Shown here: one piece after another, positions 21,121 through 30,908 of the stretch
Layout: every line of letters begins with the position of its first letter
Position numbering within the stretch: position 1 is the first letter of the stretch
NCBI GenBank assembly: GCA_020744425.1
Contig: JAGMUV010000008.1
Location: 248,001-312,000 of the forward strand
Direction of reading: 5' to 3'
DNA: 64,000 nt
Source: Dactylonectria macrodidyma
Taxonomy: Eukaryota; Ascomycota; Sordariomycetes; Hypocreales; Nectriaceae
Made by a program: the position numbers and the translations under genes
The notes under the pieces: generated by a model
The model's input: only the letters and a program-made list of their open reading frames with translations
Databases searched by the model: none
What the model was told of the DNA's origin: nothing

Positions 21121-23971
21121 CATTGAAACTGAAACCGACCGTCCCATGTTTCAATTGAAACCAGCCAGATGTTTGTTTCAAGGTTTCAAACGTTTCAACA
21201 TAATTCCAGGCTTCCCTGCTGCCTAATTGGTTCAAACTGATCTCTGTGGTTGCCTGTGTTGCCTACGCTGCCTACGAAGTGTCTTAGCTGCCTGGCTGTC
21301 AATGGTGCGTTTATATTACAGGTCGTGCATTGCTCGATTGAGTAATCCAGTAATAAATAGTCAACTGACCTCCTCTGTTAATCACACAAATTTGATCATG
21401 TCCACCACCGCCAGCCAACCTAGCTCAGTGACGAAGGCTAATATGGCCTCAGACGATGAATTCAGCGTCTCCGAGCTCACGGAGTACCCTGAAAATCTCG
21501 AATCACACCTAGTACCCCGAAACGAGCGCAAGAGATCAGCTGCAAGTGGGGAGGACGAACCAGCAAAGCGGAAGCGCGGCAACAAAGACCTCTGGGCTCA
21601 CACGAGGCCTCCTAAAGATAGAGAACCTCTAAGGAACAAGCATAAACACGAGATCTACTATTGTGGCCAGCCACACTGTACGTATGGCGGTACACCGAAT
21701 TCGAGTCGATTCCGCGCCCATCTGAGCAGCAAGCACAACATCGTCATGAAAGGCGCGCCACCAGGAGCTCAAACAATTGCCAATCAAGCGACCATTAATG
21801 ATATTTTCGGGAGAGAAGGCGAACGCCAGAGAGAACGAGATATTCAGCAAGAAAAAGCCCTTGTCTCGGCTATTCAACTTCCCGAGTTTAACGAAGCTTG
21901 CGCTAGGCTTATTGCTATCCGAAATCTTCCGCATACTCTCCTCGATTGGCCTGAGTTCTGGGCAGTTATCCTCTCCGTTAACTACATGGGAAAGGATATG
22001 ATTAGAGTATGCCGCAAGGATGTGCCTCAGCTTCTCCGAAGGACTTTCACCCTCCACAAGAAAGCGCTTGCGCAAAAGCTTCAAAGTTCGCTCTCGTGGA
22101 TCCATTTCTCTATCAATATGTGGACAGCCCCGTCAAAAACCGGCTACCAAGCTATCGTTGCCTCTTGGGTCGATGCAGAATCAATGCAAGCAGAGACTGC
22201 TCTCCTTTCCCTCCGCGAATTTAGAGGAACTCACGGCGGCGAGCAGCAAGCTGGGGTATTCCTTGAGGTTGTTGAAGACTATGCAATCCGGCTAGACAGG
22301 ATTGGTTTCTTTACCCTTGATAACGCGGCATCGAATGATAATATGCTTCGATTTATTGCTGAAGAGATCAACTAGGCACATCCTGCGTTGTTCGTGCCTC
22401 GCATCCGCCGGGTTCGTTGTAACGGGCACGTTATCAACCTCGCAGTCCAAGCCTTCCTCTTCCGCGGGAAGAGTCGAGCATCTAGAGCCGATGAGGATGA
22501 GGCAATCAAAATGGCTCTTCAGGATACTCAACGCCTCACCGACGAAGAAAACAGCAATAAGAGAGATCAAGCCGATATCGCGGACGACTGGCGTCAGATG
22601 GGTGCACTTGGCAAGCTCCATAACATCAACGTTTGGTTTCGATCGTCTACACAGCGCTATCAAGAGTTTGTGGCGGCAGCCGGCAGAGCAATCCCGCTGG
22701 ACAACGACACTCGGTGGAATTCCTGGGCCAAAGAGATTGAAGCGGCCCTCGCAATGAGAAAGGAGATTCGTGGCTGCCTTGATGATCACTATAACGAGCT
22801 GAAGGAAGACTACCTTTCCCACGAAGATTGGCAAGAGCTCGAGGTCATTTTTTCTTTTTTGCAAGCCTTTCTCTTTGCTACAAAGGACACTGAGGGGAAG
22901 GTCAATACTCTGGATGATATGTTGCTCTCAATGGACTATCTAGTTCAGCATTACAAAGAGCAGAAGGAAAAGTGCGCTTTGTCAAATCATCCGCGGCTTG
23001 AAGCTCGTGTCTTGGCTTCGTGGTTTAAGTTTGATAAGTACTACAAACTTACCGATGACACGCCAATCTATTCCGCTGCAGTACTTCTCCATCCAACTTA
23101 CCGCAAGGGTTATTTTGACACGCATTGGGGCCATCAGAGGCAATATATCGAACCAACAATCAAGGCTGCGCGGAAGCTATGGCAGAAGCACTTCAAGCCA
23201 CGAAGCGAAGAACTCACGCCAACTTCCCAAAGTTCAAATATCGGACAGATGGAGAATCCCTTTCGGCGCTTCAAGGCTCAGGCAGCAGGAGCTATTCATG
23301 ATCAACTCCGAGACGAATTTGACGACTTCATCAGGGTTTGTTTGCGCCCTATCAACATTTTGAATATTTGCTAATACATAGACCAGGCAACGCCTCACAT
23401 AATCGGCGAACAATCAGCTTTAGATTGGTGGCTTGAGTCGGCACGCCAGTTCGTCTATCCGAATCTGAGCAAGATGGCTATCACAATCTTCTCGATCCCA
23501 CCAATGTCAGCCGAGCCTGAACGGGTTTTCTCAGGTACAAAGCATACTATAGCGCCCGAGCGCATTCGGCTAGGAGCAGAGATGGTAGAGATCACCGAGT
23601 GTTTAAAGAGCTGGGTGAGGATTCCACCAGGCAAAGAGCGGGCAGTGTTAAGTGGCATATTCAGGAATGCTACACAGGTTGAAGAGGCAGCAGCAATACT
23701 CGAAAATGCACGAATAGAGGCAGATCAAGATCCTCGAGAGGATTACATTATACTTTAAGAGTAACTAGGGGTAGGTACGAGCTATTCCGAACCCTGTCTC
23801 TGGCTATCTAGTACTACTAAGTTAATTGGAGACTGTTACATACACTGGGTTCAGGTTTCCCGCCAAATTACCATATTTACAACTCTGTTTCATAAACATT
23901 GAAACAAAACCGAAACAGAGTGCAAGTTTCACTGAAACAAACAAAACAGAGGCTAGGTTTCAGTTTCAATG
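21121..23971 (+). mobile_element. hAT DNA transposon, nearly complete (hAT copy 2)
   Basis: The element carries one transposase frame and is bounded by a shared 16-bp inverted sequence, CATTGAAACTGAAACC at 21121-21136 and its complement at 23956-23971. Both ends are studded with GTTTCA/TGAAAC words (21107-21200 and 23885-23971), the expected subterminal repeats. No matching 8-bp target duplication was found next to these arms, so the true ends may lie a few bases outside. A second inverted copy (AGTTTCAATG) at 21104-21113 forms a hairpin with the left arm. Confidence 0.75.
21398..23758 (+). pseudogene. hAT transposase with one in-frame stop
   Basis: The frame from ATG 21398 (MSTTASQPSSVTKANMAS) runs to TAA at 23758, with one TAG at 22373-22375 and a small intron near the 3' end. 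Domains: BED-type finger at about residues 85-120 (YYCGQPHCTYGG...HLSSKH); the RNase H-like core with FSINMWTAPSKTGYQAIVAS, IGFFTLDNAASNDNMLRFIA, RRVRCNGHVINLAVQAFLFR and PLDNDTRWNSWAKEI; then YYKLTDDTPIYSAAVLLHPT; and a C-terminal dimerisation domain YPNLSKMAITIFSIPPMSAE PERVFSGTK. The intron starts at 23336 (GTTTGT) or 23340 and ends at TAG 23381; only the 42-nt version keeps the frame. TAG replaces a likely CAG (EEIN-stop-AHPAL), so a single transition separates this copy from an open gene. It could still depend on related copies elsewhere. Confidence 0.85.
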
Positions 23972-23987
23972 TATAAATCCATCACCG

Positions 23988-24356
23988 TCACGGTCTTCCC
24001 CGACGAGGTCGTTCAACACTAGCGGTTGCATCGCGCAGCAAACTGGCGGAGGACCTCGAGACCTTGCGGTGCTTGCGTGGGCATTGATCTTCGCCGTCAG
24101 ACTCGTCGCCTTCTTGGCCCATCTCTTCGGCTTCCGTGTGAGAGGGACAATAGTCCTTGTCACGCCGCAAATTCGCTCGATCAAGATAGGATTTACTTCC
24201 TTGGGACTCGCTGCCTGCGTCGCTGCTGCCATCATTGTTGTTTTGGACCAATCTAGGCACGGCCTGACGACGGGCGCGGCAGCGCGTTGTCGGACCCAGA
24301 AGCCGAAAAGGGGGCACCCGGGCTCCTGGTGACGATTGAGGTGCGCCTTCGGACAT
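23988..24356 (-). CDS. Low-complexity protein fragment, unknown
   Basis: A minus-strand frame of 122 codons has the look of a real disordered nuclear protein: basic, Ser/Asp/Glu-rich, with GDESDGEDQCPRKHRKVS and SVERPRRGRP. It stops 17 bp outside the right end of hAT copy 2, suggesting that the transposon landed in or next to its 3' part. A TGA lies directly upstream of the first ATG, so the start is not secure. The overlapping frame at 24490-23966 is less convincing. Sequences of this style often flank AT-hook or chromatin proteins in fungi, but no domain is complete. Confidence 0.3.
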   Translation of the reverse strand: MSEGAPQSSPGARVPPFRLLGPTTRCRARRQAVPRLVQNNNDGSSDAGSESQGSKSYLDRANLRRDKDYCPSHTEAEEMGQEGDESDGEDQCPRKHRKVSRSSASLLRDATASVERPRRGRP

Positions 24357-24839
24357 TCATGGGCGTCGGCGTCTTCAGAACCGCGACCGCTCGTCTCATG
24401 ATCCTGCCCTTGAGGCGTTTCGAACGATCGTTGTCCCTTGGGGGGACGCGTCACGTGTCCCAGGAATGCTGTTATGACCTGAAGGAGCAACGCTCACAGA
24501 CATGTCGTCACCTCGACACAGAGCATCGTCCGTGTCAAGCGGCGCAAGGATGGGCGGCTGCGATGCACGTGCTGGTGTTGGAGGACCTGGAGTGCTCCGT
24601 GATGAAGGAATTAGTGTTGCGACGTGCGTAGCATCGCCTGTGACAGCGCTTGGCTCCGTTGCGTCGACTGTAGCAAGGCCCTGCGCTTCAGACGCATCTT
24701 GAGATAAGAGTCTCTGACGGTATTCATGGGGGGTCTTAGGAATGCATGCAAGTGCACCGCTCGGAGGCGCATCATCACCTTGACCCTTGAAGGCGGTCCG
24801 CGCGGGTATAGGCGAATAGAGAGATGAAGGGAACAGAGG
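24357..24839. other. Region without a supported gene
   Basis: Frames exist on both strands (24287-24631 plus, 24871-24611 minus) but none has recognisable sequence. The right side is the 3' flank of the UBTD1-like gene. Confidence 0.3.
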
Positions 24840-25691
24840 CTAGCGGTTGAAGACGAGGGCGTTGACAACATGGCCAGTCTGCCAGCCCTGGGCAGCGAGG
24901 GACGAATTCTCCTTCAGCATTTTCCCCATGTACGCTATCCGGATCCTCTTTGTGGAAGCGAGACCGGCCTCTTGGGCAATCTTCCTTGCAACGCTCTTCA
25001 CCATCTCTGACTCTGCGATGCTGAGATTGATGTCTTGGCCATTCTCGCTGAGCCTGGCTCGCAGGGACACCATCTCGCGCACATCGATGACTTCCTTGCC
25101 CTTTTCTCGTTTCCTACCCTCCATCTCGTCGCCAGCGGTGGAGATATCACCCTTTGCGCCGGCGTCGGGCTCCTCGACGAGGTTCTGGGGGTCTGAGACG
25201 ACCCATTCGGGGAGCTGGTAGTAGTTGCCGAGGGCGTCGTAGACACCATTGACCAGGTTACCAGTGGGGAGGGAGATTTCGGCGGCGGAAAGTATCATTT
25301 GGGCAGTGGCGAGGCCGTTGGAGCCGTCATCCTGGGCGTCTTGGTCGACGGGGTCCCAGAGGACCTGGAGGGCGGCATGGATTGTTTGCCAGACTTCGGG
25401 GCGACGGGTGACCCTGGTGTCGAAGAAGTCTGCGCGCTCGGTGGCGATGCCACGTCTGGTCCAGGAGCGATCGCGGGAGGACCATTCGTGGCGACGGAGG
25501 GGCTTATCGATGTGTTGGTCTAGGGGTCGTTGCTCGCGACGTCGACGCCTAGAGGCACCTCGAGGGTTGTCGCCGTGGGCGGGCTCGGGGAGCGACAGCG
25601 GGGGAGGGTTGATGGCACGCGAGGAAGCGTTGGGAGCGCCGCCTGGGTAGGGCGAGTTGGGCCCGGACGAGCGAGAGAAGCAGCAGCCCAT
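24840..25691 (-). CDS. UBTD1-like ubiquitin-domain protein
   Basis: The best start is ATG 25691, giving MGCCFSRSSGPNSPYPGGAP. Gly2 followed by CC is an N-myristoylation/palmitoylation signal, so the protein is probably membrane-tethered. The frame extends 61 codons further upstream but only through a (GAC)n microsatellite and non-conserved sequence. Residues about 70-175 match the UBTD N-terminal (DC-UbP) domain: HEWSSRDRSWTRRGIATERA DFFDTRVTRRPEVWQTI, then AAEISLPTGNLVNGVYDALG NYYQLPEWV. The last 75 residues form a ubiquitin-like fold ending GWQTGHVVNALVFNR. Animal UBTD1/2 bind E2 enzymes of the UBE2D family; a similar adaptor role is inferred. Length is 283 residues, with no introns and no damage. 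Confidence 0.85.
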   Translation of the reverse strand: MGCCFSRSSGPNSPYPGGAPNASSRAINPPPLSLPEPAHGDNPRGASRRRRREQRPLDQHIDKPLRRHEWSSRDRSWTRRGIATERADFFDTRVTRRPEVWQTIHAALQVLWDPVDQDAQDDGSNGLATAQMILSAAEISLPTGNLVNGVYDALGNYYQLPEWVVSDPQNLVEEPDAGAKGDISTAGDEMEGRKREKGKEVIDVREMVSLRARLSENGQDINLSIAESEMVKSVARKIAQEAGLASTKRIRIAYMGKMLKENSSLAAQGWQTGHVVNALVFNR

Positions 25692-25758
25692 TTTGGAATG
25701 CAGTTGGTTGGGCGATCTTTCGGTGGGCGTGGGCGAGGTTACGCGGCGGGTAGAAATG

Positions 25759-25762
<4 letters not shown>

Positions 25763-25790
<28 letters not shown>

Positions 25791-25792
25791 AG
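25763..25792. repeat. (GAC)n microsatellite in the 5' leader
   Basis: About nine GAC units lie 70 bp upstream of the UBTD1-like start codon. They create the poly-Ser stretch of the falsely extended reading frame. Confidence 0.85.
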
Positions 25793-25825
25793 AAACAGCA
25801 GCCAACCAGGTCAAGAGTCTGTACA

Positions 25826-25876
25826 CACACACACACAATTTATTTCGCCCAGTGGCTTTCAACCCATAGGGCACTA
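25826..25876 (-). mobile_element. LINE-like 3' end with (GT)n tail
   Basis: The minus strand reads AGTGCCCTATGGGTTGAAAG then CCACTGGGCGAAATAAATT followed by about nine GT units. This is the same pattern as at 1094-1147 and 29261-29305. It lies in the 5' flank of the UBTD1-like gene. Confidence 0.45.
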
Positions 25877-25978
25877 GTTGCTATTGTACATATCCGCTTC
25901 CCAAGCTTTGCATGACCTCGTAAAAGCCCATACAGCGTCCACTTTCGCTTTGCTCTTCGCTTTCCTCTAGAGTCTGTA

Positions 25979-26495
25979 CAGTGTACGGTGGTCCAGGCTC
26001 AGCCCCAAAACCTTGGAACACCCAAAAACACAGCTAAAAATGGGCAAAAAATGGCAAAAAATGTATAAAATCACACTTTTTATCAACGACATTTAATTAA
26101 ATCTATAATAAAATAGCTCATGATGGTGTATACTAAGTAAATTTAAGCTAGAAAAGCTGCTGAAACAGCCATTACCAACAGAGGCTGCTGTGCGCACATT
26201 TGGGCTGCTGGATCACCTCTATCTCTTTGCGCCGCCTCACACCTCTACAGTGCATATCTGCCCGCGGGTTGCAATTCCGGTACAGCAACCCTTTTTACAG
26301 CATTTGGTGATATGATCATTTTCGCGAGAACCTCAGCTCCTAGGAAATCTATTTCTCTTTTCATAAAAATGCGTGATCGACTGTCAGAATCAATTGCAGC
26401 ATTAAGGGCCATTTTTAGCTGTGTTTTTTTTTGGGTGGGGGGGGGGGGTTCATGCTGTTCCAAGGTTTTGGGGCTGTTCCAACATTTTGGGCCCT
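25979..26495. mobile_element. MITE-like element with inverted terminal repeats
   Basis: A perfect 21-bp inverted pair (26000-26020 and 26456-26476; core CCCCAAAACCTTGGAAC) is followed on the inside by a second pair. The inner pair is CCCAAAAACACAGCTAAAAA near 26021-26040 and its complement near 26409-26435, separated on the right by a G-run insertion. The roughly 480-bp interior has no ORF. The left outer sequence TACAGTGTACGGTGGTCC resembles fungal Tc1/mariner ends, so it is probably a non-autonomous mariner derivative. Confidence 0.7.
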
Positions 26496-26520
26496 ACTAA
26501 GCGGCTTGCCCACTTAGTAG
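26494..26520. repeat. 8-bp inverted repeat (hairpin)
   Basis: CTACTAAG (26494-26501) and CTTAGTAG (26513-26520) form a stem with an 11-nt loop directly at the right edge of the MITE. Confidence 0.6.
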
Positions 26521-27091
26521 GACCCTACGGGTATATATAGAAGCGCCAAAAACTGGGATGGCAGAGACGCCACCACGTCTCCATCGGAGATTCGGTGCAG
26601 CATCGAGGTAGCATGTGTACTTTCGCCGCCCAAGTCACCCATACCGCAAAACTCGGCCCAATCCTGGGCAAGTAGACGAGGCAGACAACATTTGCCCCCT
26701 TCAAAGGTTATTATGTTGCTGGAATCCTGAATGTGGACTTGTCACAGACCAAGTCATCGTCTCCCCGAGCGCCGCCATGGTATAAATTAGTGGCACATTA
26801 AATACAGCCCTGCCATTTTAGTTCCACCAACAATGCCACAACTCGATTCTTTAGAAACGAACAGTATTACCCTCCATTCTGTCCTCACGGGCGCTATTCC
26901 CAATAATCAAATCTTATCTGGAGAGCATCACAGCATGATGGTTCATTCAGACAATTCAAACTCTCGTGGTGCAGGTGCCGGAATAGCGTCTGTCACATTC
27001 AGGTCATAAACCCATTTTTAATGACTGCACTAGTGGAATGCGCATTCCCTTCAGCCTCTGCTCGTAACGCGAGAGCGTCAAGCATCGTAAC
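26521..27091. other. Intergenic, no gene seen
   Basis: Sequence between the MITE and the NLR remnant. Only short frames occur. Confidence 0.3.
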
Positions 27092-28319
27092 ATGTCCTTA
27101 AGATGTTATCAAAACAAAATTGCTTCCGGCTGGGCTCAATCTGTATCTCCAACTCGAACGATAGATTACCCGTCATGGGGATGTGACACGGAGCTCTCTC
27201 AAAAGACAGAGGAGCTCCACCCTTCGACCTCGGTTTCCACTCCTACCAGCATGGGGGGCCAGGCCAGTGAGATGAATCACAAGGCTGGAGCCCAGAACTC
27301 CCAGAATTCTGGCCCAACGTTCGGGAAGGATAAGGCCGATCCGGATCGCCTTGTCAAATGGCTGGAAGACCCTGGTATGCTTCCAGCCGTTGTTCCAAAG
27401 TCGCGGATCATACTCTACAACTATGATTCCAGGTGACATGCCGACGCACCAAGGACCCGTTTTCAGCTATGCGGTGAAGATTTCGCCCGCGGCGTTCACG
27501 CTTTTTTCGGGGCAGCGACTGGCCGTCCCACCGTCTTCGTCGGACACAGCTTGGGCGGAAACGTGATCCAGCATGTGGGTTTCCCTTTCACAATCGCCGT
27601 ATCTTCGTATTGATATTTTGTCGCGTATTTGGCCTCCACGACAGACGGGCTTATCACTAGCTAGGGTCTCTTGTACGCCAACTCCGAAGACGAATTCAAG
27701 GACCTCGCAGCTTCCGCCGTCGGCATCGTCTTCCTCGGCTCTCCTCTACGCGGCACGAAACTTCAATTCCTGCCCCATCTCCTAACGGCCGTCACATCGC
27801 CAGCAGGCTCCCACGATGGAATCATCAAGGAATTAGCCTACGACGACCCAAGCTTGGCTGAGATGGTTAAGAGGCCCACGGCACAACACCTATCACTTTT
27901 CCAACATCCCCAACAATTCTCCGTTTTTCACGTGGCCACTCGCTGGGGAATAGTCCAACTGGTAGATTGTGCCCTTCTCCCCCAGGGCAATCAGGATGTG
28001 TTGGCACAGACAGGTGAATCCATGGCCACTGCGTTCGTAAATTCGAAGGGAGCGCCGCCTTTAGAAGAAGCTGCAAAGTCTGGTTACGTCGAGATTGCTC
28101 GCCGCATGCTTGATTGAGCCGGTTGTCACGGCTGCAGCAGGGAATAGTGAGAACAGTCACGAAATTATGGAGCTCCTCTTGGATCGGAAAGGAGGTGAAA
28201 TCACCATCACGGAGGAAGTTATCATAGCTGCAGCAGGAAATTGGGGGAACGGTCACGAGGTGATGAATGTTCTCCTGGATCAGAAGGGAGACCAGATTAC
28301 CAACTACTCTGCAACGTAG
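27092..28319 (+). pseudogene. NLR remnant: lipase-like (SesB/DUF676) domain, ankyrin and ITEE-type repeats
   Basis: The first exon carries DRLVKWLEDPGMLPAVVP and SRIILYNYDSR, then TGA at 27434-27436 where the family has Trp. The same frame continues HADAPRTRFQLCGEDF...TVFVGHSLGGNVIQH, with the nucleophile Ser in GHSLGG. A 90-nt intron (27575-27664, ending CTAG) leads to GLLYANSEDEFKDLAASAV, FLGSPLRGTKLQFL and a short ankyrin-like part (HVATRWGIVQLV, LEEAAKSGYVEIARRML) ending at 28117. After a frame change come two copies of the motif VVTAAAGN...EIMELLLDRKGGEI and ITEEVIIAAAGN...VMNVLLDQKGDQI. These repeats follow the NACHT domain in many fungal NLRs. The NACHT domain is missing, so this is an internally deleted, broken gene. 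The HGLGAN motif upstream of the lipase core is also lost. Confidence 0.75.
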
Positions 28320-29260
28320 TTTGTTTGGAGCCACTGCCAGATCAAGGCATAGTCCGTCATTAACACTGCGACGGGTCACATTAGTAACTGGTTCCTTAGA
28401 CGCCATGACACATGCCTAGTTACTAGGCATGATAGCGAAGCGTTGAAGCGATTGAAGGATACGAGAAAAAAGCAAGCGCTTTTTGAATAGCCAACAGAAT
28501 GAAGCCAACTTTAACAAACGCGGTGACCTTCCCAAACCTATCCGCTGTTCCCTAAATGCCCGCCTTCGGCCCACTCATCTGTACGATCTAAGAATAGCCC
28601 AAGACGAGCATCGTACCAACCCCAACCTCTCTCGCGTATTATTCGAACATTCTCAGCTCCATGCCTTGACCATGACTTTGTCCATTCATTCTCCCCAAGA
28701 TCTGCCGGATAGCATCCGTCCACCAGTTCAACACATATCCACCATACCGAGGCAAGGCTTTCCCAGCTCTACGGCGACTGTGGAGATATTTTCCCACCCC
28801 ACAGCTTATCCGTTGTCATTGTCCGACCCTTGGACTTAATGACTTGTCTGGATTCTCGGGCGAAGGGTGTCGCTGGGGAAGCTATCAAGACTGGCGTTGG
28901 CAATCTGCTCTTTATCTTCAGTCTGGCAGGATAGAGTTGGATCTTACCCTTGGCCGGCCCTGGTGATCGTCTGTACCCGTCATTGTGTGAATTGCTCGAA
29001 GTCGCCCTTCTTCATACCTGGCGCTCAATGTCTTCCCGTGGTATGTTAGGTCCTCATCAAGGATGAGGATGAGGGGCATAGAGTAGAAGCACATTTGCGG
29101 TGTTCGCGACGTCTTGGCGTTGGTATTGCCCTGCGTTTGGTCATACACTCGGAACAGCTTAGGGGGAAGCTGGCGCATCTGTTCGAATATACTGTAAAAG
29201 GAAGGAGGATATACGTGTCGTCATGGACACGTTGTCACCAATGGTCCTCTGTACAATTGA
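28320..29260. other. Region without a secure gene
   Basis: A minus-strand frame starting at ATG 29178 (MRQLPPKLFRVYDQTQGNTN, 86 codons to 28918) has protein-like sequence, including MCFYSMPLILILDEDLTYHG and YEEGRLRAIHTMTGT. It could be the start of a gene whose remainder is lost; I could not place it in a family. 28483-28839 on the plus strand has no support. Confidence 0.3.
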
Positions 29261-29305
29261 TTGATTGAAATTTATTACGCCCCGGAGGACGAACCTCATG
29301 GGGCC
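29261..29305 (-). mobile_element. LINE-like 3' end with (TCAA)n tail
   Basis: The minus strand reads CCTCCGGGGCGTAATAAATTTCAATCAATCAATT when taken in parts. This is the third occurrence of the GGGCGTAATAAATT end, here followed by TCAA repeats. Confidence 0.45.
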
Positions 29306-29563
29306 AGGTGCGCTAGGCTATTTACAGTTCTAAGTTTATCGTTCGCATCCCGCAGAAGCCCCACTAGAAAGTCCGCATCGCACCAGCCCAGGAGTTCCCA
29401 CCGTGAATGGGACCCCTACAGCTGTTGTAGTAGCTCGACGCGTGCTCCTTGGACGCGTGCTTCGAGACGCAAAGGCCGGTTCCCGTACGTGTACGTCTTG
29501 TCTCACTGTGGAGGGCTGAAGTACTCGTATGGACCTTCAGCTGCTCAAGTATGGCTACCCTCT

Positions 29564-30376
29564 TCATCTCCAATGTGGCCGAGATTCATAGTTTGTTCGA
29601 GTTGGCGCTTTTTTAGCCACAAGCAATGCAAAAGTTTTGATCGATACCAAAGGAAAGACAAGAAAGAAAAGTGCTGGTGCCTGATTTACATAGAATTGGT
29701 GGCGCAGTATCTCTGCATGCTTACTCTGTGTCACATGATATGATATGTCATGGCGTGGTAAAGCCTTCTTGAAGAAGCAGACCTGAAAGTTGCAGCCAGA
29801 GTTGTTATCCCAATATTCTTGACCGTTCACTATGTATCGGACGCACAAGTGGGCAATCTTGGATTCAAGATGAAGGATGTCGGACAGCTGGATGGTAAAG
29901 ACGAAAAAGTCGTGGCCAGAAGGAGCTTTTTCTGGCACCACTCCATCGCTATATGCTGCGTCGACGTTGGAGATCGTCTTCCAGTTGTCAAACGTGAAAC
30001 GGCATGTAACTGACTTGTGGAATGCCGCGTTTCTCACAGCCACCACGCCTTGCAAAGCCTTTTGGTCGTCTAACAACCGCAGTTTCTTGAGACACACAAA
30101 TCGGGACTCGTGAGATCTCGTCTGATGCGGGAAGTTGGGCGTAACCATCTCCCATTGACACGCCACATCGTGTCGGAACGTGGGATATTCCGTGTCGGTC
30201 TTATCGGCGTGACTGGATCGCGATCCAGCGCTGATAGACATGGGACAGCCCAGTCGGAAAAAATCGAGAGTCTCTTCCAAGTGGGTGTGGAAGTTAACAG
30301 ACTTTGTGGCGGTGGGACTGGTTGGTATCTTCCTGGGCTGACTTTGCGAGACGGTGGCTGCATGCCGCTCGTCCAC
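29564..30376 (-). CDS. CBM21 protein phosphatase 1 targeting subunit (Gac1-like), N-terminally short
   Basis: Residues 25-29 (KSVNF) form an RVxF-type PP1 docking motif, followed by HTHLEETLDFFRLGCPMSIS, the usual next conserved block of fungal Gac1/PIG2 proteins. Residues about 92-205 are a CBM21 glycogen-binding domain: LKKLRLLDDQKALQGVVAV RNAAFHKSVTCRFTFDNWKT, then YIVNGQEYWDNNSGCNFQV. The protein would target PP1 to glycogen and activate glycogen synthase. The family normally has a long Pro/Ser-rich region before the RVxF motif; here an in-frame TGA lies just upstream and the frame opens only with GTG at 30376. So the 5' part is missing, in another exon, or lost. CBM21 residues look intact. 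Confidence 0.7.
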   Translation of the reverse strand: MDERHAATVSQSQPRKIPTSPTATKSVNFHTHLEETLDFFRLGCPMSISAGSRSSHADKTDTEYPTFRHDVACQWEMVTPNFPHQTRSHESRFVCLKKLRLLDDQKALQGVVAVRNAAFHKSVTCRFTFDNWKTISNVDAAYSDGVVPEKAPSGHDFFVFTIQLSDILHLESKIAHLCVRYIVNGQEYWDNNSGCNFQVCFFKKALPRHDISYHVTQSKHAEILRHQFYVNQAPALFFLVFPLVSIKTFALLVAKKAPTRTNYESRPHWR

Positions 30377-30511
30377 GCATCATGGGCGGAGTGATGGCGC
30401 ACGGTGGCGCACTGGTGAAGGGTGTTGGCGAGGGCATGTATATCGGTGAGCGAGAGATATGGACGAGTCAATTGATCTGGGATGTCTGGCGGGAATTTAC
30501 AGAGTCTAAAT

Positions 30512-30640
30512 GAGCGAAAGGGGTAGCATGCATACTCTTACAATACTGTTGGGGTTTGCGGCTTGAGGCTTGCAGAAACGCGGCAAAGTCCGCACCCACC
30601 AAGCCAGTAGGAAGCCCATTTCCTTCTTCTAATGTCCTCA
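30512..30640 (+). repeat. Dispersed direct repeat, copy 1
   Basis: A core of about 78 bp (30512-30589, containing CATACTCTTACAATACTGTT and CTTGAGGCTTGCAGAAA) recurs at 30781-30857 with only a few differences. Weaker similarity continues for about 45 bp on the right, up to TGTCCT in both copies. Confidence 0.8.
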
Positions 30641-30780
30641 GGCTGATCTTAGGCCACTCCCACCTGACGAAAACTATCACGCGCAACTCAGCTAGGCTAC
30701 AATCCTGGATTATAGTATGTAAGTTTCCCTAGCTAGAGTGATAATGACATAATGCTTGCTCCGGACGCATACGTAGTAAA

Positions 30781-30908
30781 GTGCGAAAGGGCAATATGCA
30801 TACTCTTACAATACTGTTGGGGTTTGTGGCTTGAGGCTTGCAGAAAGGCGGCAAAGTATTACTAACGAACTAGCTTGAAGCCTATTCTTCAGGTGTTTAG
30901 TGTCCTAT
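30781..30908 (+). repeat. Dispersed direct repeat, copy 2
   Basis: Second copy of the 30512 repeat, 269 bp downstream in the same orientation. The unique spacer (30641-30780) has no ORF. The arrangement could be a local duplication or two ends of a small LTR-like element. Confidence 0.8.

Noticed and set aside
25692..25874. N-terminal extension of the UBTD1-like protein by 61 residues
   Set aside because: It runs through a microsatellite and a LINE-like tail and would hide the MGCC acylation start.
25249..25877. Plus-strand ORFs over the UBTD1-like gene
   Set aside because: Antisense frames; the minus strand carries both conserved domains.
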